Shown here one piece after another: positions 1-10,299 of a stretch of DNA of 64,000 nt. The position numbers and the translations under genes are program-made. Position 1 is the stretch's first letter, and the number at the start of each line of letters is the position of its first letter. The notes beneath the pieces were generated by a model, which was given only the letters and a program-made list of their open reading frames with translations, did not search any database and was not told the origin of the DNA. The stretch lies in assembly GCA_934045075.1 (NCBI GenBank), contig OW203730.1:5964785-6028784 (forward strand). The letters are read 5' to 3'. Source of the stretch: Yponomeuta sedellus (taxonomy: Eukaryota > Arthropoda > Insecta > Lepidoptera > Yponomeutidae).

Positions 1-1195
1 ATTACAGGTTTCATCAGGAACGTTCTATCCGTTTTATCTTTACTTTAGCTAGGGTCAAATTGAGATTGTGTGATTTTAGGATTGTATGTCGTGTGTGTTC
101 TAGTAGAGTTAAAGAAGTATCGTCACGGGTGTACAACTCGAGGTACATTTTGTGTCGATGATGTGACTATGGTTTTCACGGGTGTACGACTCGGCTTGAT
201 GGGATTTTGGTCCTCTACGGCTAGCCTGAATCCCTGTCTTAAATGACGTGTGTAGGACGGTAGCCTGTTCCTTAGCCCGGAGGTCAAATGGGTAATACAC
301 TTGCAAAAACCGTAGGACATCTTGTTTTGTTTTATTAAGAACCACGACAGAACATGGATGAATGATGTTTTCAGCGGATGTCGGGCGTTAAGTGAAGGTT
401 TGAATGTGATAGGGTGATACGTTGCGTCCCGATGGATTTTGAAGGAGCGAGTTTCTTGTGGAAGCTCGTCGGGATGGGTGTAGCGTTGGAAGGGAGCCCA
501 TCGTCATCACGCTAGGGAAACAAAAGTTCTTCTAGATTTTCTTCTGAAAGTCTAGAACCCCTCCCATTTCCATTTATTCACAGAAAGGAGATTTGCTGTC
601 TACAAACGCCGTGAATTTTCCCTTTTTATTCCATTTGTAACCATATATTATTGGTATTTTTCATATTTTATATTATTTTATTTTATACGTTATTATATTT
701 TATACCTATTTTGTGATTCGCGGGTGAAACTGACTAGGCGCGTGTGTCAAAAGTCTTACTAGAAAAACAACGGGCATGCATCGGCATGCATAATAAAGTG
801 TACAGAAGGATAGCAGTGCTCACTCTCTCGCTAGTCGCGGGCATTGAGGCTGATCGAGTCTCGATGCTGTTTTTTCCTGGGGCGTTTACGATTACTGACC
901 GAAGCTAAGTTGCGTGTTTTTCTTATTTTAAACTGATTATGTGTACGGTTTATTAATTTGCAGATTTAATTTAAACCTTGTCTTGATTTCATTTTCTCTG
1001 GTTTTCAATTCACAACACAACGTATGGGTCTTTTATTATTTTTCTAGACGATCACGACTTTTTTACTTGGCCAATTAGTTTTATGATAATTTACAACCCT
1101 TCAGGTTATATTTTATATGTTTATATATTTTATTTCGTGACGAGGTGGCGTCTCTCGCATTAACTTTATTAAGAGGCCACACCCCGTTCATTACA
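1..1195. other. Unassigned AT-rich DNA
   Basis: No gene, SINE or inverted repeat was recognised. A related pair of motifs, cgggtgtac-aactcg (about 126) and cgggtgtacgactcg (about 180), hints at an old duplication. The stretch would be intron or 3' flank of the A2M-family gene, but no exon was found. Confidence 0.5.
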
Positions 1196-1411
1196 CTGTC
1201 TGTCTGACAAAAGTGTTTTTACGTCAAGGAAATATTATTATTCTGTAAATAAATAAAATTATTATAAACTTTGTAGCAGTGTAGTGAATGGAGATCAAAA
1301 ATGTCTTCCTGTCTGTCTGACAAAAGTGTTTTTACGTCAAGGAAATATTATTATTCTGTAAATAAATAAAATTATTATAAACTTTGTAGCAGTATAGTGA
1401 ATGGAGATCCA
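1196..1411. repeat. Two-copy tandem duplication, 113-bp unit
   Basis: Unit 1 (1196-1308) and unit 2 (from 1309) both begin ctgtctgtctgacaaaagtg and run to gtgaatggagatc. They are nearly identical: one visible base change (gtgtagtg/gtatagtg) and a short unshared end. Such identity suggests a recent duplication. Confidence 0.9.
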
Positions 1412-1699
1412 ACGTGAAGCTGGCTGTCTACTCTCGAACACAAACTCTGAAACGAATTCACTGAGCTCCGCCCCTATTGTCATTGGTTGGACTAAAGAGC
1501 TGACTGAAGAGGCTTATTACGCGCGCCATTCCACATACGACATTTCATTTGTTCGTTCATGTGGAGCAATGGTAGCGAGCGGTACAACGTCGGCTTCGCA
1601 TTTGGGTAGTAGGGGGTTGTGATCCCAGCATGTACCAAAGTCTTTGGTGTCCAAGTTCCGTAAATTTGTGATTTCGAAGCAGCAATACCACTCGTTAAC

Positions 1700-1870
1700 A
1701 TCTTGAGGAAACTTTACGACCTCAGGTGTTCACATACTTCAGTGCTTGATATCGCGGTAGGCACATAGTATGATTAAGCCCACACACGCTCTCCCTCTCT
1801 CTCTCTCTCTGAGAGAAGGCCTGTGCCGTTTAGCGATATAGGCTGCATTATGATGTAGTCGGTCATGGCC
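1700..1870 (-). repeat. Dispersed LINE-tail-like repeat (family D) with (TC)n run
   Basis: On the minus strand this carries the family-D signature: a cacaggcc-ttctctcagagag block, then gggctta, then gcgcttga. It recurs near 4850, 20540, 23920, 36370, 41035, 43250 and 49820. A (ct)n run lies at about 1790-1811. I take it to be a 3'-terminal fragment of an RTE-like LINE, from general knowledge of Lepidoptera genomes. Confidence 0.5.
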
Positions 1871-2082
1871 ATGGATCCTACAGCAGACAAGTAACATGAC
1901 ACTTTTTGCGAAACCGACCTGCAGAAAAAGATATGGTTCATTCCCATTGGTAGAGTGTTACTGCACGAAGCATCGTAACCGAATTGAGGCCATAAAATGT
2001 GTAGTGCCCACTATCCTCCGGTGACGTGAGTAAGTATATATAAAACTAATAATTTTGGTTTCTTATCTAAAAAAGTTTGTTT

Positions 2083-2180
2083 GTTACACTTTATTGCACA
2101 ATAAAACTTAACTAACATACAGTGTGATAATAATTACGTACAAGGGCGGACTTATTTTAACAGAAATTTCTTCCAGCCAT
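2083..2180 (-). mobile_element. CR1/Jockey-like LINE 3' end fragment
   Basis: Read on the minus strand it runs from ggaagaaatttctgtt through gtccgcccttgtac to a poly-A-signal end, gtgcaataaagtg. This is the same 3' terminus as the LINE at 29244-30664 and the fragments at 41423-41530 and 51640-51765. Confidence 0.65.
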
Positions 2181-3535
2181 ACTAAGAAATTTGGAATTTT
2201 AAAACAAAGAGAGCTAGTCAGATACTAGACAAGATAGTCAGTACTCCTTCCTCTTAATTATTCGAGCCAAAGAAGTATTCCATATTAAACATCTCCAAAT
2301 ATTCCGTCACGATTTAACCGTCTTAAAAAAGGAGGTCGGAATCTTTTTTTGTTAGCAATATTTTGGAAGAGGTTTCTATGTGTAGAGAAAGAAGTTGTCT
2401 TGTCAAACGGATCAACAAAAGCATAATGGATATTGTTATTGCGTTAAGGTTCAATTTGATTTGTGGCAGATTTGTAGGAAAGAAACGCGTGCTTGTTATT
2501 CAATATTTTATTTGCAACTGACTGGCCTGCCTATCAATACAAACGTATAGACAAATATAGGTTGGTCGATGCATCTAGTTTTAAGCGTGCGAACAGATAT
2601 GAATGAGTAATTTTCGGCAGATTCCATCATCATCTTTCTCAGCCCACCGCTGTCCACTGCTGGCTATATTTCTTTTACCCTAAATGCCGTTCCTTTTTTA
2701 TACAATGGGCTTACTCTTGACTTCTATCTAGCCTGAGGGTGAGGATAGACTGAGTTTGCTTAGAAGAAGCCTGTTCACGCGCATCTTAAAGAGGTTCAGC
2801 GCTTGTATTACGTAACATTCCACTCTATTGAGTTAAGCATTTGGACGACTTCAAACTGTCAAAATATATATGCATATGACAGTTCAATTAGCTTAAAAAA
2901 AGTAAAATCAACGTCACTCAACTTGAAATGGTGTATATCCTTTACAAATAATAAGAACTGGAACGACTTCAGGTGTTGTTTTATTTGTAGATTAGTAGTA
3001 CAATAAAACAGAAAAACTGGATAAAAATGGTATATAGAATGATGTAATGATGAAAAATGAGGAAAATCGAAAAATGTGTGACGTAATTTAAATATTTGAC
3101 AATGATAGATAGAAAAAGAAATAAAACTGGTGTAAAGAGGTTTGCACCGTTACAAACTCAGTGGACACTTACATAATAGAACCCCTGGTCCCTCACGGTC
3201 GCTTGCCATCCTCTGCCATCATCACAGACCCTCCTACCTACCTACCTACTCCAACCGCGGCGACAGATTTATGTGCGCGTAATAAAGCTTAAACTATTGG
3301 CTAACGAGACGTCATTTCGTTGCTAAGCCGCTTTGAGCAAATAGGCGGTCGCTCCTCAGCTATTTTCCGTCGAGGGAAGGTTTAACGTAAACGGCGGTCT
3401 TTACGACTTACTTTTCTGTTATTTTAGCCAGTGAACGAATATTATGGAAGTCTGAAAATAACCTACGCTAATTGGAACGGTTGGCTGCCTATGTAGAATG
3501 GCTTAAATCTGGGTATATTTCCATGTTTGTGATTT
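2181..3535. other. Unassigned AT-rich DNA
   Basis: Nothing firm was recognised apart from a short LINE-like scrap near 2640-2665 (gcccaccgctgtccactgct) and a (ccta)n run at about 3232-3249. Confidence 0.45.
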
Positions 3536-3539
3536 TGAT

Positions 3540-3741
3540 GCCGGCTGTCATCTAATGGCAGTCGTTAAGCCATGTCACAGGCCGTATCGGTCGCTTAATA
3601 GCTTCTGACAGTAAGGCCCGCCCCTGTCTTACAATCCTCCACCAACCCGGACTTGGCCCCCGTGGTGGATTATGGCCTAACGTTCCTGCGATGCAGGAAG
3701 AGACCAGTGCCCCAGCAGTAGGGACATACAAGGGTTGATAC
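3540..3741 (+). mobile_element. 5S-derived SINE, 5'-truncated
   Basis: It starts inside the SINE body at gatgccggctgtcat and keeps the whole 3' half: ccatgtcacagg, ttctgacagtaagg, aacccggacttggccc, ccccagcagtaggg and the terminal acatacaagggttgata. The 5S-like head is missing. Confidence 0.8.
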
Positions 3742-3809
3742 CGATAAGTTGCCTGGTCACCACAGCACAGGGTATCCTATTTTCTATGGTTAACACGAGC
3801 ACTAGATAT

Positions 3810-4154
3810 AATAAAAACCGTTTTTGTACGGACTTTACTCGTTTATTTTACATTTTTACAATTTTCCGCCATTTCAGCAGTTTTTCAGGTGCTGTGGTCT
3901 CGGAAAACTGAGGTGGCAGGCGTCTTTTTGAAAGCATTAACTGTTAGTTTATGATATGTATAGTTTATGAATATGAATATGAATTGATTATTACTAATTG
4001 AAGTTAAAATTACATTTATAAACCAATTATTTTACATGAACTCAAAAATATTGATTATTAATCAATTGAAATTAAAATTAACTCTACATTCAACGTCGGA
4101 AAATTGTAAAAATGTAAAATAAACGAGTAAAACCCGTATAAAACCGTTTTTATT
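3810..4154. mobile_element. MITE-like element with about 58-bp terminal inverted repeats
   Basis: The left arm (3810-3868) starts aataaaaaccgtttttg and ends acaattttccg. The right arm (4097-4154) is its reverse complement with a few changes. About 230 bp of AT-rich sequence lies between, including a block from ttcaggtgctgtggtctc to gaaagcatt. That block recurs inverted at 13790-13865, so this is a family. No transposase is encoded; the superfamily is unknown. Confidence 0.75.
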
Positions 4155-4315
4155 AGGGTATCCTAGTTCGTTCAAAAATATGTAGTCGTTTTCTGGCCCT
4201 TTGTACTTAATCTATATCATTGGTGCTCCTCCTTGTTTTCTGTTTTACGACGGAGATAATATTTAAAAAAATATCGTATTTCTTAATGACTCGCTTTGCT
4301 CATAGTAACATGCTA

Positions 4316-4620
4316 AAACAAAAACTGCAAATTACCAGAGGATAGACCACCTACAGCGTGCACCTTGCTGTGTGGTGTCGGACTAGAGAATAGCACCAAC
4401 CCAAATTCTTCCCGCGGGTGTCGTAAAAGGCGACTGAGGGACGCAAACCGGGGGGTGGGCCGCAGCGCCCCCTGCAGTACAATTCCGCCAGTCTGCGATC
4501 CCCAACCCGCATGCCCAGCGTTGGGATTATGGGCATTACCCCCCAATTATGGCACAACCTTGCGCTATGGCGCTCATTAGGGGAGGGCTATATCCAGCAG
4601 TGGACTAATATAGCCTGAAG
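4316..4620 (-). repeat. RTE-like LINE 3' fragment
   Basis: On the minus strand the segment runs from gtccactgctggatatagcc through cttttacgacacccgcggg to ccgacaccacacagc. A second partial copy is at 6380-6465. It is compositionally distinct (GC-rich) and holds only short chance frames. Confidence 0.5.
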
Positions 4621-4675
4621 ACCACCTACACTCCATTACAATAATCGATTGTACGTGCCACTTCAGTCTACCAGT

Positions 4676-4790
4676 GACCACGGCAGCTGCCACGTTTTCG
4701 TAACGTCGGGAGTTAAGGTAATTACGTTTTACCTAACAAAAAATTATGATTAGATCCGTTAATCATACAACTATTTGAAAAAACATATAT
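4676..4790 (+). repeat. Dispersed repeat family E, partial
   Basis: It shares accacggcagctgccacg, cgtcggga and attacgttttacc with the copy at 50790-50965. Related pieces lie at 45530-45640, 47690-47770 and 59650-59760 (motifs tcgcgattatttattagg and cttaatgactcgcga). It is probably the 3' part of a retroelement; its class is not established. Confidence 0.5.
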
Positions 4791-4849
4791 TTGATCCTCG
4801 CTGATGTGAAGAAAAACGACGTGAGAAAACCTGACCAGGGCACGCGTGG

Positions 4850-4910
4850 TAATTACGCCCGTACACACTCTCTGAGAGAAAGCCTGTGCCCTGCAGTGGA
4901 ACGTTTGAGG
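4850..4910 (-). repeat. Family-D repeat fragment
   Basis: Contains cactctctgagagaaagcc and tgtgccctgcagtggaac, the reversed family-D core. Confidence 0.5.
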
Positions 4911-5339
4911 GCTACTAAAAAATATCCAAGTAAAGTGTACTAACTTGGCACGGAGTATATCTTACCGAGCTAAGAGTTCATACAATTGACAGAACTCAAG
5001 TGCGCTTCCACTAATGGTGTGTCTTTCTCCCTTTTTCGCGTTTTTTGCCCGGTGGACTCGTCTAAAGACCCCTTTTTTCTATTCAAATGTAGAGAAAGCC
5101 TTTAAAGAGGTCGTTCCATCGTTTCATCTCATCGGGCGGTGCGGCGATAGAAATCACTTTAGGTTTTTTCTTCTATTCTGTGGCTTTTACTTCGTTATCG
5201 GCACGCCTTTGGGGACTCACCGTTGAGAAGGGTGGACTGTCCGGTGGACCTATTGGATTCGAGTTAAGATCTATTTTCGTATCAATAAAACACCACTTAG
5301 GTAATCCAGCTTAATATAATAAATGTGTAAGTCTGTGAA

Positions 5340-5673
5340 AGGCCTAGGCGAACCGAGTAATTGCAATCAATCACTTGGTTAAGCAGGGATGGGTGAGCGT
5401 CTCGTGACTACCGCCAGTGGCATTTTTCCGAGCGCTTCCGTGCTTTGCAAGGCACGTTTAGCCGTTGGTGCCGGCTGTCATATAATGGCAGTCGTTAAGC
5501 CATGTCAGAGGCCTTATGGGCGGCTTGATAACTTCTGACAGTAAGGCCCGCCACTGTCTTACAATCCTCCGCCAACCCGGACTTGGCCCTCATGGTGGAG
5601 TATGGCCTAACTTTCCTGCGATGCAGGAAGAGACCCGTGCCCCAGCAGTGGGGACATACAAGGGTTGATAACG
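5340..5673 (+). mobile_element. 5S-derived SINE, near full length with target-site duplication
   Basis: The insert is flanked by an 11-bp direct repeat, aagtctgtgaa, at 5329-5339 and 5674-5684. This defines both ends: the SINE starts aggcctaggcgaaccgag and ends gggttgataacg. The head has attaagcagg and gatgggtgagcg (5S-like box regions, with a small deletion), then the tail shared by all copies. It is inserted in a family-F repeat that continues on both sides. Confidence 0.85.
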
Positions 5674-5865
5674 AAGTCTGTGAATATGTGTGGATGTTTC
5701 ATACTCAATCACGTAGTAACAGCAAAATGGATTAACATGAAACTTGGCGTACAGATAGGCAAAGTCTGAATTAAGACATGGGATAACTGATGTCCTAGTA
5801 ATGTGTACCCGTGGCATAATTTCTATCGCGGGCAGAACCGCAGATTCATGCTAGTTTACTATAAA
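5674..5865 (+). repeat. Family-F repeat interrupted by the 5S SINE
   Basis: The left part (about 5310-5339, taatataataaatgtg) and this right part together match the element at 7120-7318: aatgtgaaagtttgtga, cttgaaacttg, gatgtcc, and a cgggcag..ccgca..gctagt end. The 11-bp duplication lies at the break. Confidence 0.65.
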
Positions 5866-6182
5866 AAGACCAAGAATGGACGATGATAACTTTTATTTGT
5901 CAATATTCACAGACGACTAAATTTGAATTTCAAATTAAGAATAGCTGGCCACAAAGAGTGAAGTGTAGCCCTTATTAAAAATTTAATTAAAAAATACAGT
6001 ACAGCGTGTTCTGAAACCTTCCTTTGTAGTTTTTGTATAATTTATACAATATTTGATGTTATTGAAAGTGAACTTCGGGGAATTCGTTTACACATTTTAT
6101 TTTGAGAGAATCTGTGGGTGTGTTTTAAGTGGTTTATTTACATTCTTCATAACTACTCAACAAATATCATCATTAACCCATT

Positions 6183-6465
6183 ATGTCCCCACCAAGGGGC
6201 ACGGGTCTCTTTTCTGAGGTAGGTATAGGTCATATTCTACCACGGGGGCCAAGTCCGGATTGGTGGAGGTGGAGGCTTGCAAGACTTGTGGCTGGTCACT
6301 GTCAGAAGTTTTCATGCCGCCATAAGGCCTCTGATTTGGCTTAACGATTGCCATCTATCGACAGCAGCCGGCATCAACTGGTTTGTATCCCTTAGTCGCA
6401 TTTTACGAAACCCGCGGGAAGAATTTGAGTTGGTGCTATTCTTTAGGCCGACACCACACAGCGAA
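6183..6465 (-). mobile_element. Chimeric repeat: 5S-SINE fragment next to RTE-like fragment
   Basis: 6183-6375 reads on the minus strand as a rearranged 5S SINE: ggtctcttttctgagg, gggggccaagtccggattgg, actgtcagaagttttc, gcctctgatttggctt. 6380-6465 matches the 4316-4620 repeat (cttagtcgcattttacg, cccgcgggaagaatttg). Confidence 0.6.
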
Positions 6466-6536
6466 GACATACAAGGGTTGAATCACTCGGTTCCACTAGG
6501 CCACGAGTGCTTCACAGCGGCGGTCAAATTACTTAC

Positions 6537-6760
6537 CCGTCCAACAAACGGCAGTTTGGGCTTGTACCGGCGCCTCATGCTGTCTGCAAACCGCAGCTCC
6601 ACGTAGTGCTGTTCGGCGGCCGGCGCGGCCGGCACCACGTTGCCGGATCCAGCGCTGACCTGCAGCTCCACCCTGGCCGTGCTACCCCCGCAGTGGGCCT
6701 CGACATGCCAGTTGCCAGCACGCGCTCCGTTTGCCAGCAGGGTGTTGAGCTTGCGGACAC
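6537..6760 (-). CDS. Alpha-2-macroglobulin/TEP family exon: end of MG2 to start of MG4
   Basis: This internal exon of 224 nt reads 74 full codons. The acceptor is a pyrimidine-rich tract ending in CAG; the donor is CGG|GTAAGT. The first two bases (GT) complete a codon begun in the exon at 36927-37052, and the exon ends in phase 0. The start, VRKLNTLL..GNWHVEAHCGG, matches the end of an MG2 domain. The finish, ELRFADSMRRRYKPKLPFVGR, matches the family's MG4 entry (consensus-like FKPGLPY.GKV). Family members are secreted or surface-anchored protease traps or complement-like opsonins. Oddly, only about 35 residues separate the MG2 end from the MG4 entry, where an MG3 domain of roughly 100 residues is expected. 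GC content is much higher than in the flanks. No later exon was found between here and position 1. Confidence 0.85.
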
Positions 6761-7119
6761 CTGTGGGCGAAGAAGGGTTAATTTAGATTTTTTTGTGTTT
6801 TGTACGTGTAGGATACAATCGGATTTCTTTATTTATTTCGCGTACACAACAGATCACAACCATTACATGATATAGTTATAATAATAATATTGGGCTTTTT
6901 GCATCTACGTAATGAGATGATTTTATACAGCGTCCAGTGGCATCTTCACTCACACTAGATGGGTGAGGACCACTCCGACGCTGTAGTGCCTGGGACATGG
7001 TTTTATAGATGGTGTAGGCTTGCCCAGCAACTATACTATCATGACAGCAGCGGCTATCTTAATATAGTTATAACTCTATAACTAATACCATAAGATATGT
7101 ACTAATGTAATACGATATC

Positions 7120-7320
7120 CTAGTAATATTTTCACATTTATAATATTTTCTACTAATATTATAAATGTGAAAGTTTGTGAAGGTGTTTGTTACTGATTCA
7201 CTTGAAACTTGACATAAAGATAGACAGAGATTATAGAATACTTGACATCCCGGTATCCCGCTAATGCGGTCCCGTGGGATGATTTCTAACGCGGGCGAAG
7301 CCCCGAGTTAAAGCTAGTTA
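7120..7320 (+). repeat. Family-F repeat, near complete
   Basis: It begins actaatattataaatgtgaa and ends gcgggcgaagccccgagtt..agctagtt. Short relatives occur at 5674-5865 and 14370-14500. It is a widespread non-autonomous element type in Lepidoptera; its mobilising partner cannot be told from the sequence. Confidence 0.6.
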
Positions 7321-7484
7321 ATAATATTTATAAAACAATGTTTTGTTACGTAAATATTATTATTGTTTTGTAAATATAATGGAATAGTTACCTACTATGG
7401 TATACTTCTGACTTTTACCATAGACTTATATTCGTCTATGCTATTACTATGGTTAAAACTTTGGCCTTTGTGTCTACGTAATGA

Positions 7485-7770
7485 TTATATTATTTTTAAT
7501 GCATTAACCCGTGCTAAGGACAATTTTAAAAACCTATTTAGAGACTAAAAATTCCACCCATGCCGGGACTCGAACCCGCGACCTCTGGCCAACCGTGCCA
7601 GCGCTCTCCCAACTGAGCTAATGGGCGACTCTCCGGCATCAGTGAAATTTCGAACCTCTTTAAAACACTCCGTATTACGTACAGGCAGCAACAGTAGGCA
7701 GCTCAGTTGGAAGAGCGCTGGCACGGTTAGCCAGAGGTCGCGGATTTGAGTCCCGGCTCGTTTGGAGTAC
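7485..7770. mobile_element. SINE-A, inverted self-copy (foldback)
   Basis: A minus-strand SINE-A (tail near 7490, tRNA-like part 7555-7625, head to about 7692) is followed by a plus-strand tRNA-like part of the same SINE at 7697-7765. Box A (agctcagttggaagagc) and a worn box B (gatttgagtcc) are visible in the second part. The two tRNA-like parts can pair as a hairpin with about a 75-nt loop. Confidence 0.8.
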
Positions 7771-8100
7771 CTAGGTTCGATTCCCAATGCGGGCATGTAC
7801 GACTCCATTTATTTTGAAAGTTACGAACATCTGCGAATTTTCTCCTAAGATGCCATCGCAAGTTCGCAGCGCGTGTTGATTAATGCCATGTCCACTCCTA
7901 ACTACTCTCAACGGTAAACTTATTATGTTACTGGATACACTTTTACCCCGAATCCCACTAATGATGTCCGACCAGTACCTCGCGAGAGTGAGCCGGCAAA
8001 AACGGGACGTGCCGAGCATAGCCGAAAAGTTGCGACTTCTCAATGAATAGCGCAAAGTCGTGACCACACTGAACGCTGCTGGAATTAGTTTTTTTGGTTG
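7771..8100 (-). other. Unrecognised open stretch
   Basis: A frame of 110 codons is open on the minus strand (starting MQPKKLIPAAFSVVTTL). I recognise no domain. Position between SINE pieces and the lack of splice sites argue for a transposable-element scrap. Confidence 0.2.
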
Positions 8101-8157
8101 CATTCTAAGAGTCGTTATCGCGTGAAATGCATGGAATGTTATAATGACAGTGACGTT

Positions 8158-8310
8158 TTAGCTGGTTTGACTGCCTCGTTGGTCAACCGATTAACACGGT
8201 TGGCTACCAAAGCAGAGGTGGTGCGTTTGATTCCTTGTGAAGATCGCCGTACTTTATTTGTACCAGTGACTTCAATTAAGGTGGTGTATTTCCATTTTTT
8301 TTCTATCGCT
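8158..8310 (+). mobile_element. tRNA-like SINE, worn
   Basis: It has tgcctcgttggtcaaccg (box-A position) and gtgcgtttgattcctt (box-B position), as in the copy at 9735-9960. Divergence from box B suggests an old insertion. Confidence 0.5.
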
Positions 8311-8454
8311 GTCTAGTTATCGCTGTCAGGTTAAGTGATTCCGTTTCAGAAGGTGATTATGATTATGTGTAGAAGTTTCTCATTGTGATTCAGAAAACCG
8401 AACTTCCTTAATAGACAGGCTGGTTTGTCAAAGCTGACAGATTCTAGAATTAAA

Positions 8455-8655
8455 CATAATATTTTTATATTATTTTTTATGCACTAGCCCGTGCTAAGGA
8501 CAATTTAAAAAAACCTATTTAGAGGCTAGAAATTCCACCCATGCCGAGATTCTAACCCGCGACCTCTGGCTATCCGTGCCAGCGCTCTTTCCAACTGAGC
8601 TAATGGGCGAGTCACCGGCATCAGTGAAATTTCGAACCTCGGCCTCGAAATATGG
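8455..8655 (-). mobile_element. SINE-A
   Basis: On the minus strand the tail (gtgctaaggacaat read on plus) is followed by aacctatttagaggctaga, the tRNA-like region (ctaacccgcgacctctgg, ccaactgagctaatgggcga) and ggcatcagtgaaatttcg. The head is truncated near 8645. Confidence 0.8.
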
Positions 8656-8984
8656 AAAACCTACCTAATGCTCTCAGTAACATATTTATTTAGTTTTTTT
8701 TTTGGACAATACGTTTTTTACATACTTACCTAATTTCATAGGATTTGGAGTGTTTTACCTTTAGGGGTAAGTAAGTTAAAAAAATCTACTGTACAAAAAA
8801 AATTATGGAAAAAATATTGAACACTGAACCGTAGGTTTTCCAGATTTCTTACTTTAAGAATATTGGGTATTATTATGAAAGTAATGGGTGATGTCCTAGT
8901 ATAGGACGCCAGGGCTTAGAAGGATACGTATTACGCATTTGGAGGTCATATTCGGTTAATTTCTTTCTGGTTTATAGTGCCTTA

Positions 8985-9075
8985 ATATTTTTTTTATAAT
9001 GCACTTACCCGTGCTAAGGACAATTTGCTAAGTCATGAGTGAAATTTGTAGTCTCTAAATAGGTTTTTATAGTGC
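8985..9075. mobile_element. SINE-A tail fragment joined to an inverted tail fragment
   Basis: A minus-strand tail (aatgcacttacccgtgc, taaggacaattt) runs directly into plus-strand tail sequence (agtctctaaataggttttta). The central body is absent. Confidence 0.65.
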
Positions 9076-9574
9076 CTTTGTGTAGGTACTGAAGTCGGTT
9101 TTTATTTAAATTATCTTTGTTCGAAACCTTTTCGAATACTATTTTAATAAAGAACATCTGGTGGACGTGGAATATTCTCGCTCCAAATGTTGTAGTTTCG
9201 CTTCAAAAGGGATCCAGCCTAACATTATGACATGTGACTTCCCCATACGCGGGGGCCTGTACGCAATTAATCATCCCCAGACATGATGCAGACCGTTGTC
9301 ACGGCGTGACAGGTCACGTACAGTGACGTTGTTTCGTATTAGAACTTGGGCCCTGCGAGTGTGGCGATTTGGTGTGGAAACTATTAATTATCATACTGAA
9401 GGGCCTGCCTGAAAGGTATTGTAACAAGTTTTTTGGTGAGTGCAATAAAAAAGTATTTAATGGCAAACATGCGTCAAACTTTGCGTCAAGATTGAAGTGA
9501 CTTTTGCTTTCATAGATTATACTCCCATTTTGGGAGTATATGAAAAACTTAATTATCTAAGTTTATCGAATAGA

Positions 9575-9960
9575 TTTAACGCCGACTTGTCAATCGGAAG
9601 GTCGTGGATTCAAATCCGGTACCAATGTATGCATGTGCCAATACCGACCGTACCGATTTTGGTTTCTAAGTTATGTGCATTTGTGAAGTTATATAGTAGC
9701 AATAATTAGAAATAGCAACGTGGCAATTGCAATTGCAATAGCGACTGCTTCGTTGGTCAAGCCGTTAAGGCACTTGGCTACCAAGACCAAGGTTATGGGT
9801 TCGATTCCCACTGGGGACCACCGTACATTTGTGTGCGTGGCCTCGGTCTGAGTGTATTTTCATGTTTTTGACGTCCTTGCCTGGTTATGGTACAGGGTAT
9901 CTTGGTATTGGACTAGGTTAGACGGTTGTGTTGTTTGGAAGTTATTATTATAGGAAAACA
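9575..9960 (+). mobile_element. tRNA-like SINE cluster
   Basis: 9575-9665 has cgacttgtcaatcggaaggt and a box-B-like ggattcaaatccgg. 9735-9960 has cttcgttggtcaagccgt and a clean box B (gggttcgattccc), followed by SINE body (tggcctcggtctgagtg, then gaaaacatcgtgagg). No 3' pairing of an acceptor stem is seen, so these are SINEs and not tRNA genes. Confidence 0.55.
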
Positions 9961-10021
9961 TCGTGAGGAAAGCCTAGTGTCTGAAGTGTTAACGGACCTC
10001 ATTAAGAAATATAATATAAAG

Positions 10022-10265
10022 CGGCGGCCTCGGTAGCGCAGCGGTTTGGCATGCTGACTGTAAAACCGAAGGTCTCGGGTTCGATCCCCAGCCAGGTTAA
10101 ACTAGGAAACGAACTTTTCTAGTTTGTCTCGGGTCTTGGATGTTATCTATGCATCTGTTGTATTAAATCTATCGTCGAGTTAGCGCATATAACACAAGTC
10201 ATTTAGTTGTACTTAGGATAGGGCTAACGAGATCTGTGTAATATGTCCATGAATAGTGTGGTCGG
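10022..10265 (+). mobile_element. SINE-B, intact copy (tRNA-Tyr-like head)
   Basis: The head has box A (ggtagcgcagcgg) and box B (gggttcgatcccc), with GTA at the anticodon position, suggesting a Tyr-like origin. The body runs gaaacgaacttttctagttt, tcgggtcttggatgttatc, acaagtcatttagttgtac, tatagggctaacgagatc. This copy shows the uninterrupted junction that is split by a LINE at 29243/30744. Confidence 0.8.
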
Positions 10266-10299
10266 AGCCACGGAAATCTCAGGTCTAACTAACTATCCA

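Noticed and set aside
6277..6875. Plus-strand frames over the GC-rich block at 6.5-6.8 kb
   Set aside because: They are antisense shadows of the A2M-family exon, whose splice sites are on the minus strand.
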